A stretch of DNA of 64,000 bases from a virus. A program made the translations under genes and the position numbers. This document shows positions 1 to 6,926 of the stretch, piece after piece. The stretch is from IMG/VR virus record IMGVR_UViG_3300000233_000008, positions 1-64,000 of that record. One strand, given 5' to 3'. The notes beneath the pieces were generated by a model. The model made no database searches, was not told where the DNA came from, and saw nothing but the letters and a program-made list of their open reading frames with translations. Numbering within the stretch: the first letter of the stretch is position 1; the number at the start of each line of letters is the position of its first letter.

Positions 1-60
1 AATAATTGAGCTTGATCAACTCATAGGGATGATGTTGGTTCGAGTCCAACCACCAGTCCA
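1..60 (+). tRNA. 3' part of a tRNA, cut by the window edge
   Basis: A T arm is clear: a GTTGG/CCAAC stem around the loop TTCGAGT (38-54), followed by an acceptor strand ending in CCA at 60. The 5' half lies outside the window. The anticodon is uncertain: a TGAG/CTCA stem would present GAT (Ile) but needs a C-A closing mismatch and leaves a long variable region. The 3' end also fits poorly, because CCA follows the seven-base acceptor strand without a clear discriminator base. Confidence 0.65.
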
Positions 61-90
61 TTTAATTACTTTCAATAAAAAAAAAACAAA

Positions 91-645
91 ATGAAAGTCA
101 ATCTTCGTAAAGCCAATCAATTGGCTCTTGAACTTCAAAACAAACTAAAAACTGTTAAAGTTTCGCCTACAACTGTTGTCAACCTTTTAACAGCTCCCAA
201 ACCCCAAGTTGACGCTGCTAGAAAAGAACTTCTTTCTAAACTGGAACAAAAGCATTCTGCTATTAAAGCACTTTATGCTATCCGTCTTGCAGTTGGCTCT
301 CTTCCTAGAGCAAACCAGCTACTTACCAGAATTGCCGAACAGCAAGCTCTGGAAGCTGCCGTGGCAACATTTGCCGACAACAGATATCTCTGCAACGTAG
401 CAGAGCTTGACGCAAAGTTTAACCGCTTTGTTTCGGCAACAGGTGATGCTCGCCATTATGCTGAAGAAAGCATTTCTGTAAACTTGCTCTTGCAACATGA
501 AATTGAAGCTGGCGCACAAACTCTCAAAGCAATCCGTAAAGAGATTCTTGCTTTGAAAGCAGACCTTTTTGACTACAATGTAAGCAATTTCATTGAGCTC
601 AGCGACGACACTGTAAAAGTCCTTGAGAGCTTCGACCTTATCTAA
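91..645 (+). CDS. Hypothetical helical protein, 184 aa
   Basis: I do not recognise a function. The protein is predicted mostly helical from its Leu/Ala/Lys/Glu pattern, with no signal peptide, membrane segment or cysteine motif. It sits just downstream of a tRNA, and the A-rich stretch before the ATG has no strong Shine-Dalgarno sequence. The stop codon lies in the loop of a terminator-like hairpin, so it is probably the last gene of its transcript. Confidence 0.8.
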   Translation: MKVNLRKANQLALELQNKLKTVKVSPTTVVNLLTAPKPQVDAARKELLSKLEQKHSAIKALYAIRLAVGSLPRANQLLTRIAEQQALEAAVATFADNRYLCNVAELDAKFNRFVSATGDARHYAEESISVNLLLQHEIEAGAQTLKAIRKEILALKADLFDYNVSNFIELSDDTVKVLESFDLI

Positions 646-665
646 AGATAGGGTCTTAGCTTTTA
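634..665 (+). terminator. Hairpin over the stop codon of the first gene
   Basis: The arms 634-643 and 646-655 pair over ten positions with one G-T wobble, with the stop codon at the apex, followed by a T-rich stretch. This looks like a rho-independent terminator, though the T run is interrupted. Confidence 0.55.
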
Positions 666-881
666 AGGCAGGATAAAGATTAAAGGCGCTTTTATTTTCC
701 GTTAGGAAAATGAACTCTCGTACACACTCCCTATGCGGACAAAAAACAATCGTGTTTATACACGGAAAACTGTCTTTTGTATGTCTGTAAGGAATTTGAG
801 TCTTGTAAAGTAAAATTTGCAAATTGAACTTTGCTTTGCTTTTTTTCTTTATCCTTTTTTAATACATTTAAAGGTAATGTA
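656..881 (+). other. Non-coding stretch with three hairpins
   Basis: No convincing reading frame is seen in about 225 bases. Three hairpins are visible: TTTTCC/GGAAAA with loop GTTA (695-710), CGTGT/ACACG with loop TTAT (751-764, flanked by a GACA/TGTC pair), and GCAAA/TTTGC (819-834) followed by a long T run that would make a good terminator. It could be a small RNA or simply a leader for the next gene; the sequence does not decide. Confidence 0.4.
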
Positions 882-1274
882 ATGCTACAGCATAATCAAT
901 TTGAAAACACCTACTCTTCTCTTATTAACCCATTCGGGGTTAGGGTAGAGTTTTTTAATGATAAAGACGATTTTGATCGATATGTTGAAACACACGCAAA
1001 AAAGCAAATTAAAATCCCTAATCAATGCGATGGCTACGCCCTTACATTTAAAGACCATAATAATTTTAAATCTTTTGCCATCTTTGTAGACAAAAACCAA
1101 CATAACCCTAAAAAGAAGCTATATGACTATGGATTAATTGCCCACGAGTGCATTCACATTGCTCACATGGTTTTTGGTTTTGTAGGTCAAGAATCTACAT
1201 CTGATAATGATGAATTGTTGTGTTACACTGTACAATCCCTAGTTAATGATTTCGATACTTATTCTAAACTTTAA
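882..1274 (+). CDS. Putative zinc metallopeptidase-like protein (HExxH), 130 aa
   Basis: Residues near 90-95 read AHECIHIAH, a zincin-type HExxH motif in a predicted helix, followed by a DNDELLCY stretch. Small phage proteins with this arrangement (HECxH, then a D-D-E-x-x-x-Y segment) are common, but their function is unknown. The start at 882 is preferred over an upstream in-frame TTG at 831 because AAGG lies at 871-874 and the upstream extension runs through a T-rich terminator-like sequence. It ends four bases before a tRNA-Leu gene. Peptidase activity is inferred from the motif only. Confidence 0.75.
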   Translation: MLQHNQFENTYSSLINPFGVRVEFFNDKDDFDRYVETHAKKQIKIPNQCDGYALTFKDHNNFKSFAIFVDKNQHNPKKKLYDYGLIAHECIHIAHMVFGFVGQESTSDNDELLCYTVQSLVNDFDTYSKL

Positions 1275-1278
1275 TTAT

Positions 1279-1360
1279 GCCCGCTTGGTGGAATGGTAGA
1301 CACAGGAGACTTAAAATCTCCCGCGAATGCGTACCGGTTCGAGTCCGGTAGCGGGTACCA
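1279..1360 (+). tRNA. tRNA-Leu (anticodon TAA)
   Basis: The acceptor stem GCCCGCT/AGCGGGT closes with one G-T pair, and discriminator A and CCA are encoded. The anticodon arm GGAGA-CTTAAAA-TCTCC gives TAA, reading UUA/UUG leucine codons. The T arm is ACCGG-TTCGAGT-CCGGT. The 82-base length and a short extra arm suit tRNA-Leu. Confidence 0.93.
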
Positions 1361-1397
1361 ACTCAAAAAAAAACACAGTCATATAAAGGAATTAAAC

Positions 1398-1550
1398 ATG
1401 ACACAACCTAAACCAAGTATTACTTACGATCAAATCATTCAGCAAATCATGTCTGAAATGACTCGCACAATGAACGCAAGCGAGCTTCAGAAGCTGTCTT
1501 CTACTCTTCTTTACCTTGAACAAGCCCGTGCTACAGGCGAACAAGGTTAA
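1398..1550 (+). CDS. Small hypothetical protein, 50 aa
   Basis: A short predicted-helical protein (begins MTQPKPSITYDQ). The ATG at 1398 has AAAGGA at 1385-1390. An in-frame extension back to 1293 would run through the tRNA-Leu gene and is rejected. No function recognised. The structured RNA region begins directly after its stop. Confidence 0.75.
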   Translation: MTQPKPSITYDQIIQQIMSEMTRTMNASELQKLSSTLLYLEQARATGEQG

Positions 1551-1900
1551 TCAGTTTGGGTCCTGCGCCGGCTGAGCGTTCAGGATAGGCTAAAGATTTG
1601 TTGAGTTATCAGCTCAGCAATAGGCAAAGAGAAATGACTGATAATCGTTTCTGCGCCCAAAAGCTATTTAGTGTGTTAAGTTCTGCATTAAACGTATTGT
1701 AACTCATCGGGGAAAAGGCTTTAAGCCTTTTGAGAGTTTATTGGTTAGTCTACGGTTCGACTCCGTAATTTACGTTTAGAGGTGATACCTTCCTTTATAA
1801 GAGTAAACCAATCGCACTAAATCCTGTCCTGTTGTTTGTGGGCTTTCTCAGGCGTCAAAGAAACCCAACTCCCCATTCATCTTCAAAAAAAAGTATCAGT
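1551..1900 (+). ncRNA. Knotted structured RNA of unknown class with a tRNA-like T arm
   Basis: About 350 bases without a gene. Helices found by eye: 1555-1560/1656-1661; 1571-1577/1612-1618; 1606-1611/1639-1644, which crosses the previous helix as an H-type pseudoknot; 1666-1673/1815-1822; 1689-1696/1771-1778; 1701-1705/1734-1738; 1713-1720/1724-1731; T-arm-like TACGG-TTCGACT-CCGTA at 1751-1767; 1740-1746/1806-1812, a second pseudoknot crossing the 1689-1778 helix; and 1840-1848/1859-1866 with one bulge. Most stems are perfect over six to eight pairs. It could be a self-standing RNA or the leader of the helix-turn-helix gene and dapA-like gene that follow. It has a T arm but no normal anticodon arm. 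No known family was recognised. Confidence 0.6.
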
Positions 1901-1901
1901 T

Positions 1902-2204
1902 ATGAAACTTGATATTAAGCCTACTGCTAAATTTGATTTTACTAATGTCACCAATGACCAAAATTATGAACTGTATATTGATTACAATTCAGGTTATGGT
2001 CTATGGTCTTTGTATATTGATTCTGTTGTGCGGCACTATATTACGGGTCAATATACTCAAAAATCTTTGGCTTTTGCTTGCGGCGTTTCTAAAGGCGCTA
2101 TTAATCATTGGCTAAAACGCGCTACTATTGTATACCGTGGTAAAGAATATACTCCGCAACAATTTCGTATGATTCACAACATCAATGGCGTTAATCTTAT
2201 TTGA
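1902..2204 (+). CDS. Small helix-turn-helix protein, 100 aa
   Basis: Residues about 53-75 (TQKSLAFACGVSKGAINHWL) have the spacing of a helix-turn-helix: a helix, a GVS turn and a recognition-like helix ending in HWL. The N-terminal half is Tyr/Asp-rich and unassigned. The start at 1902 is the first ATG; a TTG at 1836 would extend into the structured RNA. Only eight bases separate it from the dapA-like gene, so the two probably share a transcript. DNA binding and any regulatory role are inferred. Confidence 0.65.
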   Translation: MKLDIKPTAKFDFTNVTNDQNYELYIDYNSGYGLWSLYIDSVVRHYITGQYTQKSLAFACGVSKGAINHWLKRATIVYRGKEYTPQQFRMIHNINGVNLI

Positions 2205-2212
2205 GGTGTTCT

Positions 2213-2971
2213 ATGAACCCCATCGTTTACACAGCTATCGTTACTCCTTTTTGGGGTGGCGAAATTGACTATCCTTCATTTGCTCGTTTGATTGAAAATC
2301 AAATTGAAGCCGGCGTTCATGGTATTGTCGTAGCAGGAACAACTGGTGAGTGCCCTACACTATCACACGAAGAGCACGTTGAACTCGTAAAGTTTGCCTC
2401 TCGTATCATCAATAAGAGGGTAACTCTTATTGCGGGTACAGGCTCTAACTCGACTCGTGAAGCTATTGCTCTTACCCAAGCTTGCCAGAAGTATGCTGAT
2501 ATTGCTATGGTTGTCGTTCCTTACTACAACAAGCCAACGCAAGCCGGCATTGTAGCTCATTACATTGCTATTCACGAAGCTACTGATATACCTATCATGA
2601 TTTATGATGTACCTCATCGTACAGGTGTCTCTATCAATACAGATAGCATTATGATGCTTGCTGATTTACCCAGGATTTCTTCAATCAAAGACGCTTCTGG
2701 TGAACCAGCAAGAACCAAAATCATTTCCAAATACCTCAATGTATTTTCAGGAGATGATAACTTGGTTCAGGAATTTATGGCTAATGGTGCTGTCGGTGTT
2801 GTTAGTGTGGCTTCCAATCTTGAACCATATCTAATGCTTCGCAATCTCTACTCTATGACACAGCATCCTCACCTGTATTCTATCAATGCCATTGCCTATG
2901 TAAAAAAAGAACTCTTTACGAGAAATTTAATCACAGCTAATGAGCTTAGACTGCCCTTGCTACCTATTTAA
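2213..2971 (+). CDS. dapA: Dihydrodipicolinate synthase-like protein (DapA family), 252 aa
   Basis: This family of TIM-barrel aldolases condenses pyruvate with aspartate semialdehyde, the first committed step to diaminopimelate and lysine. Visible family motifs: AGTTGE near residue 44, VPYYNKP near 103-109, YDVPHRTG near 129-136 (catalytic Tyr and substrate-binding Arg), and the Schiff-base Lys in SSIKDASGE near 157. A SGDD segment follows. Compared with the usual 290-300 residues it is short: about 20 residues are missing near the C terminus before the LRLPLLPI segment, and the protein ends there. The start at 2213 has GAGG at 2203-2206. Related family members (N-acetylneuraminate lyase, keto-deoxy-sugar aldolases) cannot be excluded on sequence alone. 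Confidence 0.88.
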   Translation: MNPIVYTAIVTPFWGGEIDYPSFARLIENQIEAGVHGIVVAGTTGECPTLSHEEHVELVKFASRIINKRVTLIAGTGSNSTREAIALTQACQKYADIAMVVVPYYNKPTQAGIVAHYIAIHEATDIPIMIYDVPHRTGVSINTDSIMMLADLPRISSIKDASGEPARTKIISKYLNVFSGDDNLVQEFMANGAVGVVSVASNLEPYLMLRNLYSMTQHPHLYSINAIAYVKKELFTRNLITANELRLPLLPI

Positions 2972-2972
2972 T

Positions 2973-2994
2973 CTGTAAGCCTTCGGGCTTACAG
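2973..2994 (+). terminator. UUCG-capped hairpin after the dapA-like gene
   Basis: A perfect nine-base-pair stem (CTGTAAGCC/GGCTTACAG) with a TTCG tetraloop closed by C-G. There is no T run after it, so it may stabilise the 3' end or weaken read-through rather than terminate fully. Confidence 0.55.
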
Positions 2995-3006
2995 AAAGGT
3001 AATCAA

Positions 3007-3297
3007 ATGAATCCAGATGTCAACTTAGAAGTCATTACTAAAGACAACGTTAAACTGTATTTTCCTGAATACGTTTTTCAGAGCAATGTTTACTATTTTC
3101 CGCACAAGTGCAAAAATTGTACAGCTTTGAGAATTATGCTAAATTACCATTTAGGCAGATACAAAACCCACACGGAAAAACTGGATCTTCTTGTAGCTAT
3201 ATCTATTTTCTTGGAAAATCCATACAATGCTTCTGATGCATTGCTTTCAAAGCTTAAAACAATTGCTACTAATGTATCCTTAGACCTAATGGTGTAA
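3007..3297 (+). CDS. Hypothetical protein, 96 aa
   Basis: I do not recognise it. It contains a CKNC pair near residues 35-38, after an aromatic stretch (VYYFPHKC), but no second cysteine pair. The ATG follows GAAAGGTAATCAA, giving a good ribosome-binding site. The stop is one base before the next start. Confidence 0.7.
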   Translation: MNPDVNLEVITKDNVKLYFPEYVFQSNVYYFPHKCKNCTALRIMLNYHLGRYKTHTEKLDLLVAISIFLENPYNASDALLSKLKTIATNVSLDLMV

Positions 3298-3298
3298 C

Positions 3299-3652
3299 AT
3301 GGGCCTTGCTGATTTAACTCTTGATGAGCTTATAAAGGCTTACCAAAACGCTTTGACTGAATACTTTGCTAATACAAAAAGTTATAATCTTCAACGCGTT
3401 AACAGCAAACTTGCTTACATTGAAAGAGAAATCAATAAACGAGTGATTGCAAAAGCAATCTACCCGTCTCACCCAAACTCTAAACATTTCACCCACCCCA
3501 ACAACTCATTTCGTTTAGGAACTATTACAAATGGCCAACAAACAATTAATGAAAAGCTTGACGAGCTTCGGGAAACCAAAAAAGAATCCTTACGCTCTTA
3601 CATTAAACGGTCAAGAGACTATCGTTTGGAAATCACAAAAGCAAAATCTTGA
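3299..3652 (+). CDS. Hypothetical protein, 117 aa, 3' end overlapped
   Basis: The N-terminal 50 residues are predicted helical (LTLDELIKAYQNAL..., SKLAYIEREINKR) and look genuine. The last 40 residues, from about 3531, overlap the next gene in another frame and are Lys/Arg-rich. The start lies two bases after the preceding stop, implying coupling. Function unknown. Confidence 0.6.
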   Translation: MGLADLTLDELIKAYQNALTEYFANTKSYNLQRVNSKLAYIEREINKRVIAKAIYPSHPNSKHFTHPNNSFRLGTITNGQQTINEKLDELRETKKESLRSYIKRSRDYRLEITKAKS

Positions 3653-3857
3653 TGAAATTGTTTTGGAATTTGCTGAAAACAGCAACACCAAACTTCCAGT
3701 TTCTGTTATGCTTTGTGATGGCCTTAAAACCATTACCTATTATGTCCTCGACTATGTAGATGTAATTGTTAATCCAAAACTAAACATTACAGAATACTAC
3801 GATGGTATTCTATATGCCAATGCCCCTATCCATGAATATGAGCTTGATGAAGCTTAA
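3531..3857 (+). CDS. Hypothetical protein, 108 aa
   Basis: Begins 122 bases inside the previous gene in a different frame, with AGGA about a dozen bases upstream. The body (LTLNGQETIVW, ILYANAPIHEYE) reads as a predicted small beta-rich protein with an acidic tail. Function unknown. The long overlap is unusual in this genome; either the upstream frame is shorter in reality or the real start here is a later codon. Confidence 0.65.
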   Translation: MANKQLMKSLTSFGKPKKNPYALTLNGQETIVWKSQKQNLDEIVLEFAENSNTKLPVSVMLCDGLKTITYYVLDYVDVIVNPKLNITEYYDGILYANAPIHEYELDEA

Positions 3858-3878
3858 CCCAACCCTAAGGAAAATACA

Positions 3879-4061
3879 ATGAACGCACTAACCAACTCTG
3901 CCCGTTGCGCCCAAAAAGCCGACTCTTTTGAAGCACGCCTTGCTGCTCTTCTCCCTGTCGGATCTGATGGCGGACCTCTAAAACCAGAAGTAACTCGCAT
4001 CAACAAAGCAGTCGAAAAACTTCGCCAATGCGCACGTGATTGGGAATCTATCGCTGCCTAA
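3879..4061 (+). CDS. Small hypothetical protein, 60 aa
   Basis: A good ribosome-binding site (AAGGAAA) precedes the ATG. The protein is Ala/Arg/Lys-rich with a predicted helix at the C terminus and two cysteines (near residues 10 and 52). Codon use leans to GCC/CGC more than its neighbours. Function unknown. Confidence 0.7.
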   Translation: MNALTNSARCAQKADSFEARLAALLPVGSDGGPLKPEVTRINKAVEKLRQCARDWESIAA

Positions 4062-4075
4062 CAGGAGTGTATACT

Positions 4076-4492
4076 ATGTATACAAGCAGATATAATGGAA
4101 TTGATTTAGATTTTATTTATTCTATTGTCACTCTTAAAGACATCAAAGATTTTCATACCCACTCTTTCACAAAATCTACCTATGTAAGACTTGCTGAATT
4201 TATCCATAACTGCTTCAACGATTTTGACTTTCGCAACAACGATGTATTTCGTTCTACTTTAGAACCACTTTACTATTTTTGCAGAGACAAAATCCATGCT
4301 ATGGATACCGCTACAGGACATAAAAGAATGACTATTGAGCATTCAATTATGAAAAGCGCAGAAAAATTAGCAAAAACCAAAATCACTGATGGGTTGTACT
4401 TTCTCACTACTTCTGATTATTCTGGTGCTGTTTACAGAGCCAGAAAACTCGACCAAAATTTTTACTATGACCTCAGAAAGGCTATACTATGA
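4076..4492 (+). CDS. Hypothetical protein, 138 aa
   Basis: The start is set at ATG 4076 because AGGAG lies at 4063-4067; an in-frame upstream codon at 4040 would overlap the previous gene. No motif recognised; it is a soluble, mixed-composition protein. Its last four bases overlap the Acb2-like gene (ATGA), so the two are translationally coupled. Confidence 0.7.
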   Translation: MYTSRYNGIDLDFIYSIVTLKDIKDFHTHSFTKSTYVRLAEFIHNCFNDFDFRNNDVFRSTLEPLYYFCRDKIHAMDTATGHKRMTIEHSIMKSAEKLAKTKITDGLYFLTTSDYSGAVYRARKLDQNFYYDLRKAIL

Positions 4493-4746
4493 CTCAAAAA
4501 GCTGTTAATTCAACTTCTGATGAACGCGTTGTTAATAATGGCGCACGGCATCAATACAGAGTGCTTACTGATGAAGAAAAAGCTCTCATTACAAACATCA
4601 AAGATAAAGCACTTGAATTAGAAAATCTGATTCGCTCATCAGGTGAGAGTCCCTCTTATGCAGGAGTTTCCACAAAAAAATCTAGCATTGCTATTACCAA
4701 TTTGCAGCAAGCCACTATGTGGGCTGTTCGCGGCATTACTAACTAA
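4489..4746 (+). CDS. Acb2-like cyclic-nucleotide sponge (anti-CBASS), 85 aa
   Basis: The pattern RHQYRVLTDEEKALITNIKD near residues 20-40, then ELENLIRS and a terminal helix IAITNLQQATMWAVRGIT, matches the helical-hairpin family of Acb2 (T4 Vs.4) and Tad1-like proteins: an EKA-x-I-x-x-IK helix, a spacer, then a T/N-x-L-x-x-A-x-MWAV helix. Known Acb2 proteins are about this size and bind the cyclic di- and trinucleotides made by CBASS and some Thoeris systems, starving the effector. The ATG overlaps the preceding stop by four bases. The assignment rests on motif recall; binding is inferred. Confidence 0.75.
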   Translation: MTQKAVNSTSDERVVNNGARHQYRVLTDEEKALITNIKDKALELENLIRSSGESPSYAGVSTKKSSIAITNLQQATMWAVRGITN

Positions 4747-4785
4747 TCTGTTTCTTGGTTTCAACGCGCATATAAAGGAAATGTA

Positions 4786-5067
4786 ATGCGTCCTACTACT
4801 CCCGTTAAACGCCCTATTCTGGCACTCCCTACTGACCCAAATTTTGTCATTCGTGATTTCCGTCAAGAACAAGACAACTACGCTCGACTTGATAACTTTA
4901 TCAAAAGCAAGCGTCCCTTGAAAGTCAAGACTATGCAAGAATTGGCTTTTGCTCTTGGTGTTACTACCCATCGATTTACTGTACCTGTATTGAATGCTAT
5001 TATTCAACAGCGCCCTCCTTTGTACGCTATGAAATATTACGCAAATCAAATTTTCAACACCAAATAA
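4786..5067 (+). CDS. Hypothetical protein, 93 aa
   Basis: Preceded by AAAGGAAA. The C-terminal half contains LAFALGVTTHRFTVPVL (about residues 49-65), which could form a helix-turn-helix, while the N terminus is Pro/Arg-rich. Function unknown. It is the last gene before a strong terminator. Confidence 0.7.
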   Translation: MRPTTPVKRPILALPTDPNFVIRDFRQEQDNYARLDNFIKSKRPLKVKTMQELAFALGVTTHRFTVPVLNAIIQQRPPLYAMKYYANQIFNTK

Positions 5068-5086
5068 ATTACACAAAAATTGATTT

Positions 5087-5123
5087 AAGCCAGTGTGGGG
5101 GTAACCCTATGCTGGCTTTTTTT
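5087..5123 (+). terminator. Rho-independent terminator
   Basis: AAGCCAG (5087-5093) pairs with CTGGCTT (5112-5118), with an inner GGG/CCC pair around GTAA, followed by a run of eight T. It separates the small-gene block from the MoxR/VWA block. Confidence 0.85.
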
Positions 5124-5172
5124 TATTACTCTGCTCAAATCGTTTTGCCCATTTTATGTGAGGTATTCCACT

Positions 5173-5655
5173 ATGGCACAAATTGACTACACCTTTGATG
5201 ATGTTCTGCTTGAACTTGGCCTTGAAGAAGATATTCTCATGAGAGACTATGAAGCCAACAAAGAACTCAATCAATCCAAAGATACTATTGTCGTTAGCGT
5301 ATTTACTAACGGCCAAAGCTACACAAGCATGTTTGCTAATGCCGATGAAGCTAATGACTACGTTAAATCCATTGTTGGTGAATCCATCCCTGAAACTGCT
5401 AAATCTCATTTGGCAGCCAAAGACAACAAAACTCTTTTTAGAATTTTGGAAGTCCTTCCCAACTCCGATAAAATTTACATGTACTCCAAGGGTCAAATGA
5501 TTATCTTTGACACTTTTCAAGAAATGGTAGCAACAATGTTTACTATTAATCTTGGTTACGGTGCTGTATCTTTTGATGGTGATTCCGTACACTCGTTCAC
5601 TACCCAAGAACAACTCGCTTCTTTGGTTATGGCTAACTTTCAACTAGGAAATTAA
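5173..5655 (+). CDS. Hypothetical acidic protein, 160 aa
   Basis: The start at 5173 follows GAGG at about 5160. An upstream extension to 5095 would begin inside the terminator and encode a chance hydrophobic stretch, so it is rejected. The protein is acidic and soluble, with no recognised domain. It lies one base ahead of the MoxR-type ATPase gene and probably shares its transcript. Confidence 0.75.
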   Translation: MAQIDYTFDDVLLELGLEEDILMRDYEANKELNQSKDTIVVSVFTNGQSYTSMFANADEANDYVKSIVGESIPETAKSHLAAKDNKTLFRILEVLPNSDKIYMYSKGQMIIFDTFQEMVATMFTINLGYGAVSFDGDSVHSFTTQEQLASLVMANFQLGN

Positions 5656-5656
5656 T

Positions 5657-6685
5657 ATGCTTTTTAAGCACTCCCCAACAGAAACCGAAGAAGCAGTTAT
5701 CGAATGCCTTAAAGCTGAGCTGGTTCCTTTTATCCAGTCCAGCCCTGGCCTTGGAAAATCTAGCATTGTTCGTGGCATTGCTTCCAAAGCTAACTACAAG
5801 CTTATTGACGTACGCCTCTCGCAATGCGCGCCAGAAGACCTCATGGGCCTTCCTATGAAGATTGATACACCTAATGGTGTTCGCTCTGCTTTTATCCCCT
5901 TCACAACTTTTCCTATTGAAGGCGATAGTCTTCCTGAAGGTAAAGATGGTTGGATTTTGTTTTTGGATGAGTTTAACTCTGCCCCAAAATCTGTCCAAGC
6001 AGCTGCTTATAAACTCATTCTTGACCGTGAAGTTGGCCAAGCCAAACTCCACCCAAAAGTAAAAGTTGTAGCAGCCGGCAACCTGAATACAGATAAAGCT
6101 ATTGTTAACAGTCTTAGCACTGCAATGCAATCTCGTGTTATCCACGTTATTATGGAAAGCAATCTTAAAGACTGGTCTGATTATGCAGCAAAAGCTGGAT
6201 TCGACCATAGAATTTTAGCTTTCCTAAACTTTGCTCCGCAGAATCTACACAACTTCAACCCTGACCACCAAGACAAAACATTTGCTTGCCCAAGAACTTG
6301 GGAATTTTGCAGCAGACTTATCAAAAATAAAGAAGCTGATAAAATCAATCTTAAACTTGTCGCAGGTACTATCGGTGAAGGTGTAGCTGTTGAATTCCAT
6401 GCATTCTTGGAAGAGTTTGCTAATCTGCCAAATTATGCAGATATTGTCAAACATCCTATGAATGTCGAAGTGCCAAGCAGAGTATCCACAAAGTACGCTG
6501 TCGTTTCTATGCTTGCTTACTCTTTGAAAATTGAAGATTTTGAATCTGTTGTTCAATACGTTAATCGTATGACAAAAGAATTCCAAGTCATCTTCTATCG
6601 TCAAGCCTCCGGCAGACAACCCAAACTCCAAAGAAATCCAAGCTACGTCTCGGCAACTTCTAAACTCTTAAACGAAATCATGTGA
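5657..6685 (+). CDS. MoxR-type AAA+ ATPase, 342 aa
   Basis: Walker A reads SSPGLGKSS near residues 28-36, Walker B WILFLDEFNSAP near 96-107, and a sensor-1 segment AAGNLNTD near 138-145. An Arg-finger region (MQSRVIHV) follows. This is the MoxR/RavA-like arrangement. Such ATPases pair with VWA-domain partners in chaperone or metal-insertion roles, and N4 carries an equivalent pair. The partner gene lies at 6910. The role in the phage cycle is not established. Confidence 0.9.
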   Translation: MLFKHSPTETEEAVIECLKAELVPFIQSSPGLGKSSIVRGIASKANYKLIDVRLSQCAPEDLMGLPMKIDTPNGVRSAFIPFTTFPIEGDSLPEGKDGWILFLDEFNSAPKSVQAAAYKLILDREVGQAKLHPKVKVVAAGNLNTDKAIVNSLSTAMQSRVIHVIMESNLKDWSDYAAKAGFDHRILAFLNFAPQNLHNFNPDHQDKTFACPRTWEFCSRLIKNKEADKINLKLVAGTIGEGVAVEFHAFLEEFANLPNYADIVKHPMNVEVPSRVSTKYAVVSMLAYSLKIEDFESVVQYVNRMTKEFQVIFYRQASGRQPKLQRNPSYVSATSKLLNEIM

Positions 6686-6692
6686 GGTCACT

Positions 6693-6926
6693 ATGACTAA
6701 ACCTACCATCTACGTTGGAGACTTTGTAAAATTTATTAACACTACAGAAGATAATAAAGATTCTGTTTACGAAGTCTTCTTCAAAAGAGCACAAATCGAC
6801 ACAGGTCCTCTGGGTGATTGGCCTGCCGCTTTTGAATTGCAGCTGAGGCCTTTGGATCTCAGCGCCCAATGTATTTGGGCTTACGAAAACGAAGTGGAGC
6901 ACATTCAATATGACGAATCCCTTTGA
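6693..6926 (+). CDS. Hypothetical protein, 77 aa
   Basis: A small acidic protein starting eight bases after the MoxR-type gene and overlapping the VWA gene by 17 bases, so it belongs to the same operon. The N-terminal half (IYVGDFVKFINTTEDNKD, then VYEVFFKR) looks like a predicted small beta-barrel, but no family is recognised. Confidence 0.7.
   Translation: MTKPTIYVGDFVKFINTTEDNKDSVYEVFFKRAQIDTGPLGDWPAAFELQLRPLDLSAQCIWAYENEVEHIQYDESL

Noticed and set aside
1293-1550. Longer version of the 50-residue protein starting within the tRNA-Leu gene
   Set aside because: It would translate the tRNA. ATG 1398 has a proper ribosome-binding site.
1689-1778. Ochre-suppressor tRNA (a loop CTTTAAG at 1719-1725 would present TTA as anticodon)
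   Set aside because: The hairpin is too long and tight for an anticodon arm, there is no D arm in the right place, and three extra bases separate the T arm from the closing stem. The stem-loop fits better inside a larger RNA.
1551-1900. Lysine riboswitch ahead of dapA
   Set aside because: AGAGGTG and AGAGTA strings occur at 1777-1805, but other L-box elements (the conserved GGGGA, CGCCGAAG regions) are missing or in the wrong order.
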